From NCBI GenBank assembly GCA_024513425.1, contig JANEIH010000010.1, positions 1 to 33,683 of the forward strand: DNA of 33,683 nt, written 5' to 3'. Of the stretch, positions 1-9,577 are shown piece after piece; the first letter of the stretch is position 1, and every line of letters starts with the position of its first letter. The notes below the pieces were generated by a model. The model saw only the letters and a program-made list of their open reading frames with translations. It was not told the origin of the DNA and did not search any database. This stretch comes from Sulfurimonas sp. (GTDB taxonomy: Bacteria > Campylobacterota > Campylobacteria > Campylobacterales > Sulfurimonadaceae). The position numbers and the translations under genes were made by a program.

Positions 1-37
1 TTATCATACCAAGACCAGTCACTACTACTCTTCTCAT
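1..37 (-). CDS. fabF: 3-oxoacyl-ACP synthase II, N-terminal fragment cut by window edge
   Basis: Reverse complement reads GGAGAATATTTAA-ATG AGA AGA GTA GTA GTG ACT GGT CTT GGT ATG ATA = MRRVVVTGLGMI, the typical FabF N-terminus, directly downstream of acpP with an RBS. Confidence 0.8.
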   Translation of the reverse strand, partial: MRRVVVTGLGMI

Positions 38-143
38 TTAAATATTCTCCATAAATAAAATACTTTTAAAAATTAATTTACCAATTAACTACTAAAAATA
101 TTTACTTCCAAGAAGTAAAACTCCCTGGATAAGTAAACTACGA

Positions 144-371
144 CTATTTGCTTTCTATATAGTTAACAACATCTTGAACTGTTTGAATCTTTTCAGCTTC
201 ATCATCAGGAATTTCGATATCGAATTTTTCTTCAAGAGCCATTACCAATTCTACAACATCAAGGCTATCTGCACCTAAATCTTCTACAAATTTTGAATCT
301 TCTTTTACCTCATCCGGGCTCACGCTTAGTTGTTCAACTACTACTTCTTTAATATCGTCTAAAAGTGCCAT
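144..371 (-). CDS. acpP: Acyl carrier protein
   Basis: 75 aa with the phosphopantetheine motif [30 protein letters not shown]. Confidence 0.97.
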   Translation of the reverse strand: MALLDDIKEVVVEQLSVSPDEVKEDSKFVEDLGADSLDVVELVMALEEKFDIEIPDDEAEKIQTVQDVVNYIESK

Positions 372-460
372 TATAGCTCCTATCTTTAAGTTTAAAATCC
401 CGTAATTATAGCATAAATATCTTAATCAATTTGGAAACAAGCCAAAATAAATCAAAAAAA

Positions 461-1207
461 TTACGCCATATTCATCCCGCCATTTACTTTTAAAGTCTCT
501 CCTGTAATATAAGAAGCACTGTCTGAAAGCAGAAATGCCGTTGCTTCAGCAACCTCTATCGGGTTACCAAAACGATTCATCGGAATCTTATCCGTAAAAC
601 TTTTCTTCACCTCATCACTAAGCACTTCTGTCATCTCTGTTGCAATAAATCCTGGGGTAATCGTGTTGTATCTAATACCACTTGTTGCTGCTTCAATCGC
701 GAATGATTTACTCATCGCAATCACTCCGCCTTTACTTGCTGCATAGTTTGTTTGACCACCATTTCCTGTTTCACCAACAATCGAAGAGATATTGACTACC
801 GAGCCAAATTTCTTTTTGCGTGCAGCCTTAAAAAATTCACGACAACCAATAAATGTTGATGTTAGATTTGCATTAACTACAGACATAAAATCTTCTGACT
901 TCATACGAAGTGCAAGCTTATCGTTTGTAATTCCGGCATTGTTTACAAGATAGCTAAGTTCACCGTCAGAATCAACAATAGTTTTAATTGCATCAATAAA
1001 AGCTACCTCATCACTCACATCAAAACCAATAACTGCTGCCTCACCGCCCGTAGCCTCAATAGCCTCTTTTATAACATCTGCTTCTGCTGCACCACTACGA
1101 TAGTTGATCCAAACTTTTAGACCATAACCTGCTAAAACCTTTGCAATCTCTGCACCGATACCACGACTTGAACCTGTTACTAAAACATTTTTACCTGAGA
1201 ATTTCAT
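461..1207 (-). CDS. fabG: 3-oxoacyl-ACP reductase
   Basis: SDR fold: GSSRGIG, NNAGIT, YAASKGG, C-terminal YITGETLKVNGGMNMA; next to acpP. Confidence 0.96.
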   Translation of the reverse strand: MKFSGKNVLVTGSSRGIGAEIAKVLAGYGLKVWINYRSGAAEADVIKEAIEATGGEAAVIGFDVSDEVAFIDAIKTIVDSDGELSYLVNNAGITNDKLALRMKSEDFMSVVNANLTSTFIGCREFFKAARKKKFGSVVNISSIVGETGNGGQTNYAASKGGVIAMSKSFAIEAATSGIRYNTITPGFIATEMTEVLSDEVKKSFTDKIPMNRFGNPIEVAEATAFLLSDSASYITGETLKVNGGMNMA

Positions 1208-1233
1208 CTTCTATATTTTCCTTTTTATTAAAT

Positions 1234-2709
1234 TTAGACTAAAGAGTGATCCATCTCTGCCGGAATCTCTAAATCCATAAGCTTTAAGATCGTTGGTGCG
1301 ATGTTGTTAAGTCCACCGTTATCAACTTTCTTCACGCCATCTGCATTAACAAAACACCACACTTTTCCAACTGTGTGGTTTGTAAGAACATTGCCTGCAT
1401 TATCTTTCATCTTTTCACAGTTTCCATGGTCGCTTACAAGAACAAGAGAATACTCATTCTCTTCTGTTTTGCTCCAGATTTTTCCTAACTGCTCATCAAC
1501 TGCCTCAACAGCTTTTTTTGCCGCTTCAAAATCTCCTGTATGACCTACCATATCGCCATTCGCAAAGTTTACTACGATAAAGTCATATTCCTCATTCATA
1601 GCTCTTAGCACTGCTTCACCTACCTTGCGTGCGCTCATTTCCGGCTTCATATCGTAAGTTTTTACATCCGGAGAGGGAATAAGCACGCGCGTTTCATTGG
1701 CATAGGGTTCATCAATACCGCCATTTAAAAAGAATGTCACATGTGCATACTTTTCTGTCTCTGCAATATGAAGTTGTCTAAGTCCTGCATTGGAGATCAC
1801 CTCTGCAAGAGTATTTTTCGGCGGTTCTTTTTTAAATAAAACAGGATAGCTAAAGCTCTTGTCATACTCTGTTATCGTTGCAAGATGCACTTTGATAGGT
1901 TTGCATTCAAACTTTGTAAAATTCTCATCTGCCAAAGCTGTTACTATCTCACGCATACGATCACTTCTAAAGTTGATTGTAAGTACTGCATCTCCATCTT
2001 GCATGCCTTCATAATTCTCAAATGCAGTTGGTTCTACGAACTCATCTGTCTCGCCCTGCGCATAAGAGTGACCGATATAGGCTTCAGGACTCATTGAAAT
2101 TTTTGGCTCTGCATTTACGATTGCATCATATCCGCGTTTGATTCTCTCCCAGCGGTTATCTCTGTCCATTGTATAAAAACGACCTGCTACTGTTGCAATA
2201 GTCACATTTTCATTCAGGTGTTCTTGTATCTTTTCTATATACTTTTGTGCAGATACGGGAGAGACATCACGACCGTCAGTGATAAGGTGTAAAAAAACTT
2301 TTTTGCCGTTTTTTGCCGCGATATCGGATAAGCCCATAAAGTGGTCTATATGCGAATGTACACCACCGTCGCTTAAAAGTCCGATAAGATGAATTCTTTC
2401 CGATCTGCCAAAAAGATCTTGGAGTGTTTCATTGAACTCTAATGTTCCCTCTTGGAGCGCCAAAGATATCTTTACTAGATCCTGATACAAAACACGCCCA
2501 CTTCCTATGCTCATATGTCCCACTTCAGAGTTTCCCATCTGTCCTTCCGGAAGTCCAACACTTAAACCGGAAGTATTGATGAAAGAGTGAGGTATCTGAT
2601 TAAATAATTTATCGTATGTAGGTTTATTTGCATTATAAAAAGCATTATGTTCCGTGTCTGCACAAAAACCTATTCCATCTGTAATAACCAATATCACTTT
2701 TTTGCTCAA
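1234..2709 (-). CDS. gpmI: 2,3-bisphosphoglycerate-independent phosphoglycerate mutase
   Basis: 491 aa; MGNSEVGH, ITDGRDVSP, VSDHGNCEKM, NHTVGKVW motifs. Confidence 0.96.
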   Translation of the reverse strand: MSKKVILVITDGIGFCADTEHNAFYNANKPTYDKLFNQIPHSFINTSGLSVGLPEGQMGNSEVGHMSIGSGRVLYQDLVKISLALQEGTLEFNETLQDLFGRSERIHLIGLLSDGGVHSHIDHFMGLSDIAAKNGKKVFLHLITDGRDVSPVSAQKYIEKIQEHLNENVTIATVAGRFYTMDRDNRWERIKRGYDAIVNAEPKISMSPEAYIGHSYAQGETDEFVEPTAFENYEGMQDGDAVLTINFRSDRMREIVTALADENFTKFECKPIKVHLATITEYDKSFSYPVLFKKEPPKNTLAEVISNAGLRQLHIAETEKYAHVTFFLNGGIDEPYANETRVLIPSPDVKTYDMKPEMSARKVGEAVLRAMNEEYDFIVVNFANGDMVGHTGDFEAAKKAVEAVDEQLGKIWSKTEENEYSLVLVSDHGNCEKMKDNAGNVLTNHTVGKVWCFVNADGVKKVDNGGLNNIAPTILKLMDLEIPAEMDHSLV

Positions 2710-2792
2710 TGGGACTATCCTATCTATTAATAAATTTTTTTGTGAATTATACTATAATATCACTTTGATTTTATAAATGAATAGGAAATATA

Positions 2793-3854
2793 TTGTTATA
2801 TTGGCTACACGATCTTTTAGATATTAACATTTTGGGATACATTACCATCCGAGCCGGTATCGCATTTTTTATTGCGCTCTGCCTTACACTTTTTTTACTC
2901 CCTCGTTTTATAAAATGGGCACAAAGAACTTCTAGCGTGCAACCTATCAACGGCTGGGCACCCGAGCGTCATCAAAAGAAGCACTCAACCCCCACAATGG
3001 GCGGTATTGTTTTTATAGGCGCAACTATATTTGCATCTCTCTTATCAATACATTGGAGCAATGCTTATGCACAAGCAGGAATCCTTACCCTGTTTCTGTT
3101 TTCACTAATTGGTTTTTATGATGACTTTGCAAAGATAAAAAAAAGTGAAAATTTGGCAGGATTTAGAGCAAGAACAAAACTTTTTTTACAAATTCTCTCA
3201 GCCTTTGCAGTAGCATCTTTTTTATGTCTCTTTGCAGACTTCAATACAGATCTCTACATCCCGTTTCTAAAAAACCCTATTATAGATATGGGTCTTTTTG
3301 CTATCTTGTTATGGGTTTTGGTCATCATTGCAACATCAAATGCGGTTAATCTAACAGATGGACTTGATGGTCTTGCAACAGTGCCTTCTATTATTGCGTT
3401 GACAACATTTAGCATTATCATTTACATTACGGGAAATATAAAAATCTCTTCTTACCTTTTAATGCCACACTTTCAAGTGGGTGAAGTTGCTATTATCGCT
3501 AGTGCACTCATTGGTGCACTTACAGGGTTTCTCTGGTATAACTGCCATCCGGCAGAGCTCTTTATGGGCGATAGTGGTTCTTTGACAATTGGAGCATTTT
3601 TAGGTTATCTTGCTATCATCTCAAAAAGTGAGATTTTACTTATTCTTATTGGTTCTATTTTTGTTATTGAAACACTCTCTGTTATTTTACAGGTTGGGAG
3701 TTTTAAACTTAGACAAAAAAGAGTCTTTTTAATGACACCGATTCATCATCATTTTGAGATGAAGAATTGGGCAGAGAACAAAATTATTGTTCGTTTTTGG
3801 ATTATTGCTATTTTGTCAAATATCTTGGCACTCATAACACTCAAAATAAGATAA
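2793..3854 (+). CDS. mraY: Phospho-N-acetylmuramoyl-pentapeptide transferase
   Basis: HQKKHSTPTMGGIVF, FYDDFAKI, NAVNLTDGLDGLA, FMGDSGSL and MTPIHHHFE motifs; multi-TM. Confidence 0.97.
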   Translation: MLYWLHDLLDINILGYITIRAGIAFFIALCLTLFLLPRFIKWAQRTSSVQPINGWAPERHQKKHSTPTMGGIVFIGATIFASLLSIHWSNAYAQAGILTLFLFSLIGFYDDFAKIKKSENLAGFRARTKLFLQILSAFAVASFLCLFADFNTDLYIPFLKNPIIDMGLFAILLWVLVIIATSNAVNLTDGLDGLATVPSIIALTTFSIIIYITGNIKISSYLLMPHFQVGEVAIIASALIGALTGFLWYNCHPAELFMGDSGSLTIGAFLGYLAIISKSEILLILIGSIFVIETLSVILQVGSFKLRQKRVFLMTPIHHHFEMKNWAENKIIVRFWIIAILSNILALITLKIR

Positions 3855-3938
3855 TGAATCTTGCAATTTTTGCCTTCTCACGCAACTGTATAAGTTTACT
3901 TTCAGTACAAACGGAGTATAATTTCACTCTTTTAAAAT

Positions 3939-4014
3939 GGCCTGTTAGCTCAGTCGGTAGAGCAAGTGACTGAAAATCACTGTGTCCTTGGTTCGATTCC
4001 GAGACAGGCCACCA
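3939..4014 (+). tRNA. tRNA-Phe (anticodon GAA), CCA encoded
   Basis: GGCCTGT-TAGCTCAGTCGGTAGAGC...ACTGAAAATC...GGTTCGATTCC...ACAGGCC-ACCA; 7-bp acceptor stem pairs, anticodon GAA. Confidence 0.96.
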
Positions 4015-4069
4015 CTTCATTTTACTCATATCAAATCTTAAAAGTACCAATTTAAAAACAAGTACAATT

Positions 4070-4156
4070 TCACCTCATTTCCTTGAAAAATATTTCATAT
4101 GGAGTTTTACATCTAAGTGCTTCTCTGGGTCTCATGGTTAAGTCTGTTTTTGAGTT
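4070..4156 (-). pseudogene. C-terminal relic of an IS30-like transposase
   Basis: Minus-strand reading NSKTDLTMRPREALRCKTPYEIFFKEMR* resembles the IS30-type C-terminal pattern RPRK-x-L-x-x-KTP-x-E-x-F; no intact ORF upstream. Confidence 0.55.
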
Positions 4157-4313
4157 TCACTCTCTCACTCATTTTAAAAAATCGTGTTGCGATAAGTGAC
4201 ATTTTGAATATCTTCTAGTCTATAAAACTTTTTTTAATACTCTTTTTGATATAGTGTAATAGCTGTTTTTTCTAAACGCAAAAGTGTATAAGCGTTAGAG
4301 GGCAAATATTAAG

Positions 4314-4344
4314 AAGAGCGATATTTAACATAAATATCGCTCTT
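4314..4344 (+). promoter_or_regulatory. Perfect 14-bp inverted repeat (hairpin) in the nuoA leader
   Basis: AAGAGCGATATTTA-ACA-TAAATATCGCTCTT, ending 19 nt before the nuoA ATG. Confidence 0.7.
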
Positions 4345-4363
4345 AATTTAAAAGGTAGGTTAT

Positions 4364-4753
4364 ATGGATCATGTAGTGACTTCAAATCCGTATTTTGGGA
4401 TATTTGTACTATTTGTAATTACATTTGGTGCATTTACGGCTACGACTGTAATTGCTCGTTTGGCGAGTCGTGCGTTAGCTGCAAAAGATAGCGAAAAGAT
4501 TAAGCTTTCTGTTTATGAATGTGGACCGGAAATCACAAAACAACCAAATAGAGTGTCGCCACAGTTTTACCTGTTCGCACTGCTTTTTTTACTCTTTGAT
4601 GTTGAGATTGTATTTATGTTTCCATGGGCGGTTGACTTTAAAATTTTAGGTTGGTTTGGATTTGCTGAGATGATTATGTTTATCTTGTTGTTGGCAATCG
4701 GTTTCATATATGCATGGAGAAAAGGAGCGCTAGAATGGCACAACATAAAGTAA
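4364..4753 (+). CDS. nuoA: NADH-quinone oxidoreductase subunit A
   Basis: 129 aa, 3 [12 protein letters not shown] and [13 protein letters not shown] motifs. Confidence 0.96.
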   Translation: MDHVVTSNPYFGIFVLFVITFGAFTATTVIARLASRALAAKDSEKIKLSVYECGPEITKQPNRVSPQFYLFALLFLLFDVEIVFMFPWAVDFKILGWFGFAEMIMFILLLAIGFIYAWRKGALEWHNIK

Positions 4754-5244
4754 ATTATACACAAGACGGCGGGCTTCCGGTTGCGCTGACTTCTATTGAC
4801 AAGATTGTAAACTGGGGGCGTTCAAATTCACTTTGGGCATTAACATACGGTCTTGCTTGTTGTGGTATTGAGATGATGGCATCAGGTGCATCTCGTTTTG
4901 ACTTTGACCGTTACGGAACGATATTTCGTGCATCTCCTCGTCAGGCAGATGTTATGATTGTAGCGGGTACACTTACAAAAAAACATGCTGAGTTCATTAA
5001 GCGTCTGTATGATCAAATGACAGAACCTAGATGGGTTATCTCTATGGGTTCATGTGCAAATACCGGCGGAATGTTCAATACTTATGCAACCGTTCAGGGT
5101 GTCGATAGAATTATTCCAGTTGATTTGTATCTGCCTGGTTGTGCTCCTCGTCCTGAGACACTTCAGTATGGCGTAATGCTACTACAGAAAAAAATCCGTG
5201 CAAATAAAGCTGGAAATGCACAAAAAGCGAAAAGGTTAATGTAA
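4735..5244 (+). CDS. nuoB: NADH-quinone oxidoreductase subunit B
   Basis: [45 protein letters not shown]. The ORF track starts at 4714 but ATG 4735 ([10 protein letters not shown]) has an AAAGGAG RBS. Confidence 0.96.
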   Translation: MAQHKVNYTQDGGLPVALTSIDKIVNWGRSNSLWALTYGLACCGIEMMASGASRFDFDRYGTIFRASPRQADVMIVAGTLTKKHAEFIKRLYDQMTEPRWVISMGSCANTGGMFNTYATVQGVDRIIPVDLYLPGCAPRPETLQYGVMLLQKKIRANKAGNAQKAKRLM

Positions 5245-6050
5245 TGAGAGTGTATAAACCTAAAAACGATGTACAGGCAAAAGCTTACTATACGGATAGA
5301 TACTATGTAGCACCACAGGTTCCAAAACAGGAGATTGCTTCCGATGAAGTGTTTGCAGCTGACCTAGAGACTATCAAAACAAAATTTGAAGTAAAAGAGG
5401 CATACATTCAAGTAGAGCAGATGGTAATCTATATCAATCCACATGATATCTATGGTCTATTAGAGTTGATGCGTGATGAACTTGAATATACACAACTCTC
5501 AGAGATGAGCGCAATCGATTGGCTTGCAAAAGATAATACATTTGAGATCTTTTACCAAATGCTTTCAATGACAAAACGCAAGCGTATCCGTATAAAGTAT
5601 TTCATACAAAATGGTCAGGCAGTTGATTCTGTTGAGAAGCTTTTTCGTTCTGCAGATTGGTCAGAGCGTGAGATGTATGATATGTTTGGAATCGAAGCAA
5701 ATGGACATCCATTTATGAAAAGAATTCTTATGCCTTATGATTGGCAAGGACATCCACTTCTTAAAACATACCCGTTAGAAGGCGACGAGTTTGCTGCGTG
5801 GTATGAAGTAGATAAGATCTATGGAAAAGAAGCACGCGATATTATCGGACCTGAACTTCGTGATACGGCAAGGGTTGACAGGTATGACTCTAAGCGTTTT
5901 GCTCGCCTTGGTTTTGAAGTACCAAAAGGAACTGAGATCACAGAAGATATGGAGTCTACAGTTCAAGAGTATCAAGAAGATGGTGGAGTGTTTTTAATTA
6001 GAAAAGTAGATAAAGAGTCATCAAAAGTTATTGATGATCCTCAAAGATAG
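5244..6050 (+). CDS. nuoC: NADH-quinone oxidoreductase subunit C
   Basis: WSEREMYDMFGIEANGHPFMKRILMPYDWQGHPLLKTYPL signature; ATG overlaps nuoB stop. Confidence 0.95.
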   Translation: MRVYKPKNDVQAKAYYTDRYYVAPQVPKQEIASDEVFAADLETIKTKFEVKEAYIQVEQMVIYINPHDIYGLLELMRDELEYTQLSEMSAIDWLAKDNTFEIFYQMLSMTKRKRIRIKYFIQNGQAVDSVEKLFRSADWSEREMYDMFGIEANGHPFMKRILMPYDWQGHPLLKTYPLEGDEFAAWYEVDKIYGKEARDIIGPELRDTARVDRYDSKRFARLGFEVPKGTEITEDMESTVQEYQEDGGVFLIRKVDKESSKVIDDPQR

Positions 6051-6062
6051 GGTGGTAGAAAT

Positions 6063-7304
6063 ATGGCACAAGTAAAAAACAGATTAACACCGTTTTTTGA
6101 AAACATTACATTTGACAGAGAAGATAATGAACTCATTCTTAACTTCGGTCCGCAGCACCCTTCTGCTCATGGGCAGTTACGCCTTATGCTTCATTTACAA
6201 CAAGAGCAAATTGTAAAAGCACATCCAGATGTTGGATATCTTCACCGTGGTATGGAGAAGATGGCTGAGAATATGATCTATAATGAGTTTATGCCTACTA
6301 CTGACCGTATGGATTATATCGCTTCATCTTCAAACAACTATGGTTTTGCACTTGCAGTTGAGAAGCTCATCGGTCTTGAGGTACCGCGTCGTGCGAAAGT
6401 AATTCGTATGCTTCTTTTAGAGATTAATCGTTTGATGTCTCACCTTTTTTGGTTGGCAACAACTGCACTTGATATTGGTGCAATGACAGTATTTTTATTT
6501 GCTTTTCGTGAGAGAGAGTATTTAATGGATATTATTGAAGGGTACTGCGGGGCACGCTTAACACATGCCGCAATTCGTATCGGCGGTGTTCCTTTGGATA
6601 TTCAGGGCGACTTTTTACATCAGTTAAAAGTTTTTTTAAACAAACTTCCGCAAAACATCAAAGATTATGAGGATCTACTTGAGAGTAACCGTATCTGGAG
6701 AATGAGAATGGAAGAGGTCGGTGTGGTGCCGACTGAAATGGCACTCTCTTGGGGCTGTACAGGTCCAATGTTAAGAGCTTCCGGCGTTGCGTGGGATATC
6801 CGTAAAGAAGAACCATATGAGCTTTATGATGAAGTAGAGTTTAATGTTCCTTGGTCTGATAAGGGCGATAACTTTGCGCGTTACCGTATTTATATGGAAG
6901 AGATGAGAGAGTCTGCAAAGATTCTTTATCAATGCATGGAGATGTATGAGAAGTGCCAAAAAGATGGTCAAACTGAGCTTATGGCACATGCACCCAAATA
7001 TATCTCAGCACCAAAACTTGACATTATGACACAAAACTACTCTTTGATGCAGCATTTTGTTCTTGTAACACAAGGTATGAGACCACCGGTTGGCGAAGTG
7101 TATGTACCGACAGAGTCCCCAAAAGGTGAACTCGGTTTCTACATTAACTCTCAAGGTGGACCGTATCCATACAGACTCAAACTTCGTGCGCCGTCATTCT
7201 GGCATACAGGAATTTTAACCGACCTTTTACCAGGTCACTATATTCCGGATGTTGTATCTATTATTGGTACTACAAACATTGTATTTGGAGAGGTTGACAG
7301 ATAA
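6063..7304 (+). CDS. nuoD: NADH-quinone oxidoreductase subunit D
   Basis: [28 protein letters not shown]-terminal [18 protein letters not shown]. Confidence 0.97.
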   Translation: MAQVKNRLTPFFENITFDREDNELILNFGPQHPSAHGQLRLMLHLQQEQIVKAHPDVGYLHRGMEKMAENMIYNEFMPTTDRMDYIASSSNNYGFALAVEKLIGLEVPRRAKVIRMLLLEINRLMSHLFWLATTALDIGAMTVFLFAFREREYLMDIIEGYCGARLTHAAIRIGGVPLDIQGDFLHQLKVFLNKLPQNIKDYEDLLESNRIWRMRMEEVGVVPTEMALSWGCTGPMLRASGVAWDIRKEEPYELYDEVEFNVPWSDKGDNFARYRIYMEEMRESAKILYQCMEMYEKCQKDGQTELMAHAPKYISAPKLDIMTQNYSLMQHFVLVTQGMRPPVGEVYVPTESPKGELGFYINSQGGPYPYRLKLRAPSFWHTGILTDLLPGHYIPDVVSIIGTTNIVFGEVDR

Positions 7305-7528
7305 TGAAACGCTATGATTTAAGAAATTTAAAAGATAATTTTGAGCCTCGTATGAAAGAGATTTTAGAAGAGAAACATAAGCCGACTGAGACTTTGATTT
7401 TTCTTTTTGAAATAGGCAACTTTACACCGATTCAGCGTTCAGCTGATTTGGTAAAAGAGTGTGGATATGAGTTATATAACTCACTGAAATTTAACGAAGT
7501 CGACTGGACTATCGTAGTTAAAAAATAG
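7304..7528 (+). CDS. Short protein in the nuoE position (NuoE-like, no [2Fe-2S] Cys set)
   Basis: 74 aa, one Cys; between nuoD and the NuoF-like gene, overlapping the nuoD stop (TAATG). Confidence 0.8.
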   Translation: MKRYDLRNLKDNFEPRMKEILEEKHKPTETLIFLFEIGNFTPIQRSADLVKECGYELYNSLKFNEVDWTIVVKK

Positions 7529-7537
7529 GGATTTAAT

Positions 7538-9574
7538 GTGAGTAAAGTCTATTTTTCTACTTGGAAAGGCGAGTCTGTAAACAATATAGGTAAACCTCAA
7601 GAAGAGTGGGAAGAATCCGCTTATAATCTACCGGCACAATATGACGATCATCGTGACTCTAAAGCTTTTATTGGCTGGGATGGTGTCGCACTCTTTCATG
7701 AAGATGTAGATGTTATTCGTCTTGCTATGGAGTATGCTGCACAGTATCAAGAGTATAGTGAAGCATGTGGTAGATGTGCACCTGGGCGTTGGGGTGGTCG
7801 TATTTTATACGATGTACTTGATAAAATTGCTCGCGGTGAAGGTGAAGTAGCTGATTTGGATCACTTGAAAGAGATTGGTAAAAGTATGCAAATTACATCA
7901 AAGTGTGAGATCGGCAAAACTGTACCAAATCCTATTCTTGACTTAATGACACACTTTGAAGATACATTCTTAGAGTGTATCAATGAGAAAAAACAATCAA
8001 AACATTATGAAGAGAGTATTGGCTATATTGCAAAAATCACGGCTCCCTGTACAGATGCGTGCCCAAGTCATGTTGATATTCCCGCATATATTGAGGGTGT
8101 AAGAGATCTGCGTTTTGATGATTCTCTGGAAGCTACGCGTCAGACCATGCCGCTTGCACATGTTTGTGGTCGTGTCTGTCCGCACCCATGTGAAGATGCA
8201 TGTCGTAGAACAAATTTAGATGAGCCTATCTCTATTATGTCACTTAAGCGTCTCGGTGCTGACTGGGAGACGGATCATGGATTTGACTTTTTCCATCCTA
8301 TGGAGAAAAAACCATCAATTGATAAGAAAATCGCCGTTATCGGTGCAGGTCCCGCGGGACTTACAACGGCTTACTATACTGCTGTAGAGGGAATTTGTGT
8401 AGATGTTTATGAAGAGCTTCCTGTTCTTGGTGGCGAGGTAACGGTTGGTGTACCTGAGTACCGTATGCCTTGGGATAAGTACGAAAAAGATATCGAATGT
8501 GTAAAAGATATGGGTGTGAACTTTATCACAAACCGTAAAATTACAGCTGATGATATGCGTACATTTGAAAAAGAGTATGACGCTGTTATGGTAGCTACAG
8601 GTACTCGAATCTCTAAAAAAGTTCGTTGTGAAAATGAGCGTGAAGAGATTAAGGGTTACTGGGGTGCTATTGATTTTCTTGACTGGGTAAACCTCTATGA
8701 AAAGTTTGATATAAAAACACCAAAATCGATACAAGAGCAACAGATGCTAAGCCAAGACTTTGTTGACTTGACCGGTAAAATAGTTGTCTGTGTTGGTGGT
8801 GGATTTACTTCGATGGATGTTGTTCGTTGTGCGATTCGTGCCAATGCGAAAAAAGTCTATATGGTTTATCGTCGTGATGAGAATACAATCATTCGCAATA
8901 CAACCTATGAAGAGTATCACGAAGCTGTAGAAGAAGGTGTAGAATTTCTTTTCCATTCCGCAGTAAATAAGATTACAACAGATGAAAATGATATCTTGCG
9001 TGAGCTTCTAATCGATAAATTTGAACTTGTACCTGATCCTGATGGTGGGCGTCCGCAGTTGGTGAAAATTGAGGGTGAGTCATATGCGATTGAGGCGGAC
9101 TACTTAATTCCTGCTGTTTCTCAGTCGGCTGATTTAGACCTGCTTCCTGAGGAGTGGGAAATTGAGAAGACATCATGGGCTACTATCAAGACGAATGGAA
9201 AAGACTATATGACCTCACGCAAGGGTATCTTTGCTTCTGGTGACTGTGAATATGGTCCGATGACGATTGTAAATGCAGTTGGTCAGGCAAAGCGTGCGGC
9301 TTCTGTAATGTCTCGTTATGTTCAAACGGGTGAGATTACGCTTACTGATGAAGAGATTATGGAAGATCACTTGGTAAAACTGAAAGTCTATGACAAGAGA
9401 GAGAAAGTTACAGGTTGGCTTCCGGGGCTTCTGCGTGAGCACTCTGCGGTTTTAGCTGTTAATGAGCGTAAAGACAACAACAAAGAAGTAAATCTTGGCT
9501 TCACGCAAGAGCAGGCTTTGGCTGAAGCAGAGCGATGTATGCGTTGTTATTATATCGCTATGGTTCAATCCTAG
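7538..9574 (+). CDS. Chimeric NuoF-type 4Fe-4S domain fused to a GltD-type FAD/NAD(P) oxidoreductase
   Basis: GTG start. N-terminus EACGRCAPGRWGG...SKCEIGKTVPNPILDLM resembles the NuoF C-terminal Fe-S domain; then PCTDACPSHVDIPAYI...CGRVCPHPCEDACRR (Fer4_20 type), VIGAGPAGLTTAYY (FAD), VGGGFTSMDVVR...YRRDE (NAD(P)), GIFASGDCEYGP and AEAERCMRC. Confidence 0.88.
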   Translation: MSKVYFSTWKGESVNNIGKPQEEWEESAYNLPAQYDDHRDSKAFIGWDGVALFHEDVDVIRLAMEYAAQYQEYSEACGRCAPGRWGGRILYDVLDKIARGEGEVADLDHLKEIGKSMQITSKCEIGKTVPNPILDLMTHFEDTFLECINEKKQSKHYEESIGYIAKITAPCTDACPSHVDIPAYIEGVRDLRFDDSLEATRQTMPLAHVCGRVCPHPCEDACRRTNLDEPISIMSLKRLGADWETDHGFDFFHPMEKKPSIDKKIAVIGAGPAGLTTAYYTAVEGICVDVYEELPVLGGEVTVGVPEYRMPWDKYEKDIECVKDMGVNFITNRKITADDMRTFEKEYDAVMVATGTRISKKVRCENEREEIKGYWGAIDFLDWVNLYEKFDIKTPKSIQEQQMLSQDFVDLTGKIVVCVGGGFTSMDVVRCAIRANAKKVYMVYRRDENTIIRNTTYEEYHEAVEEGVEFLFHSAVNKITTDENDILRELLIDKFELVPDPDGGRPQLVKIEGESYAIEADYLIPAVSQSADLDLLPEEWEIEKTSWATIKTNGKDYMTSRKGIFASGDCEYGPMTIVNAVGQAKRAASVMSRYVQTGEITLTDEEIMEDHLVKLKVYDKREKVTGWLPGLLREHSAVLAVNERKDNNKEVNLGFTQEQALAEAERCMRCYYIAMVQS

Positions 9575-9577
9575 GAG

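Noticed and set aside
3841-4050. 69-aa minus-strand and 68-aa plus-strand ORFs spanning tRNA-Phe
   Set aside because: Both read through the tRNA gene; translations such as WPVSSVGRASD / PVSESNQGHSDFQSLALPTELTGH are typical tRNA-derived false ORFs.
4250-4260. nuoA promoter -10 (TATAGT / TGTAAT)
   Set aside because: Plausible by position but no matching -35; too weak in an AT-rich region to call.
8315-8740. 141-aa minus-strand ORF within the NuoF/GltD fusion gene
   Set aside because: Antisense shadow ORF with no domain signature.
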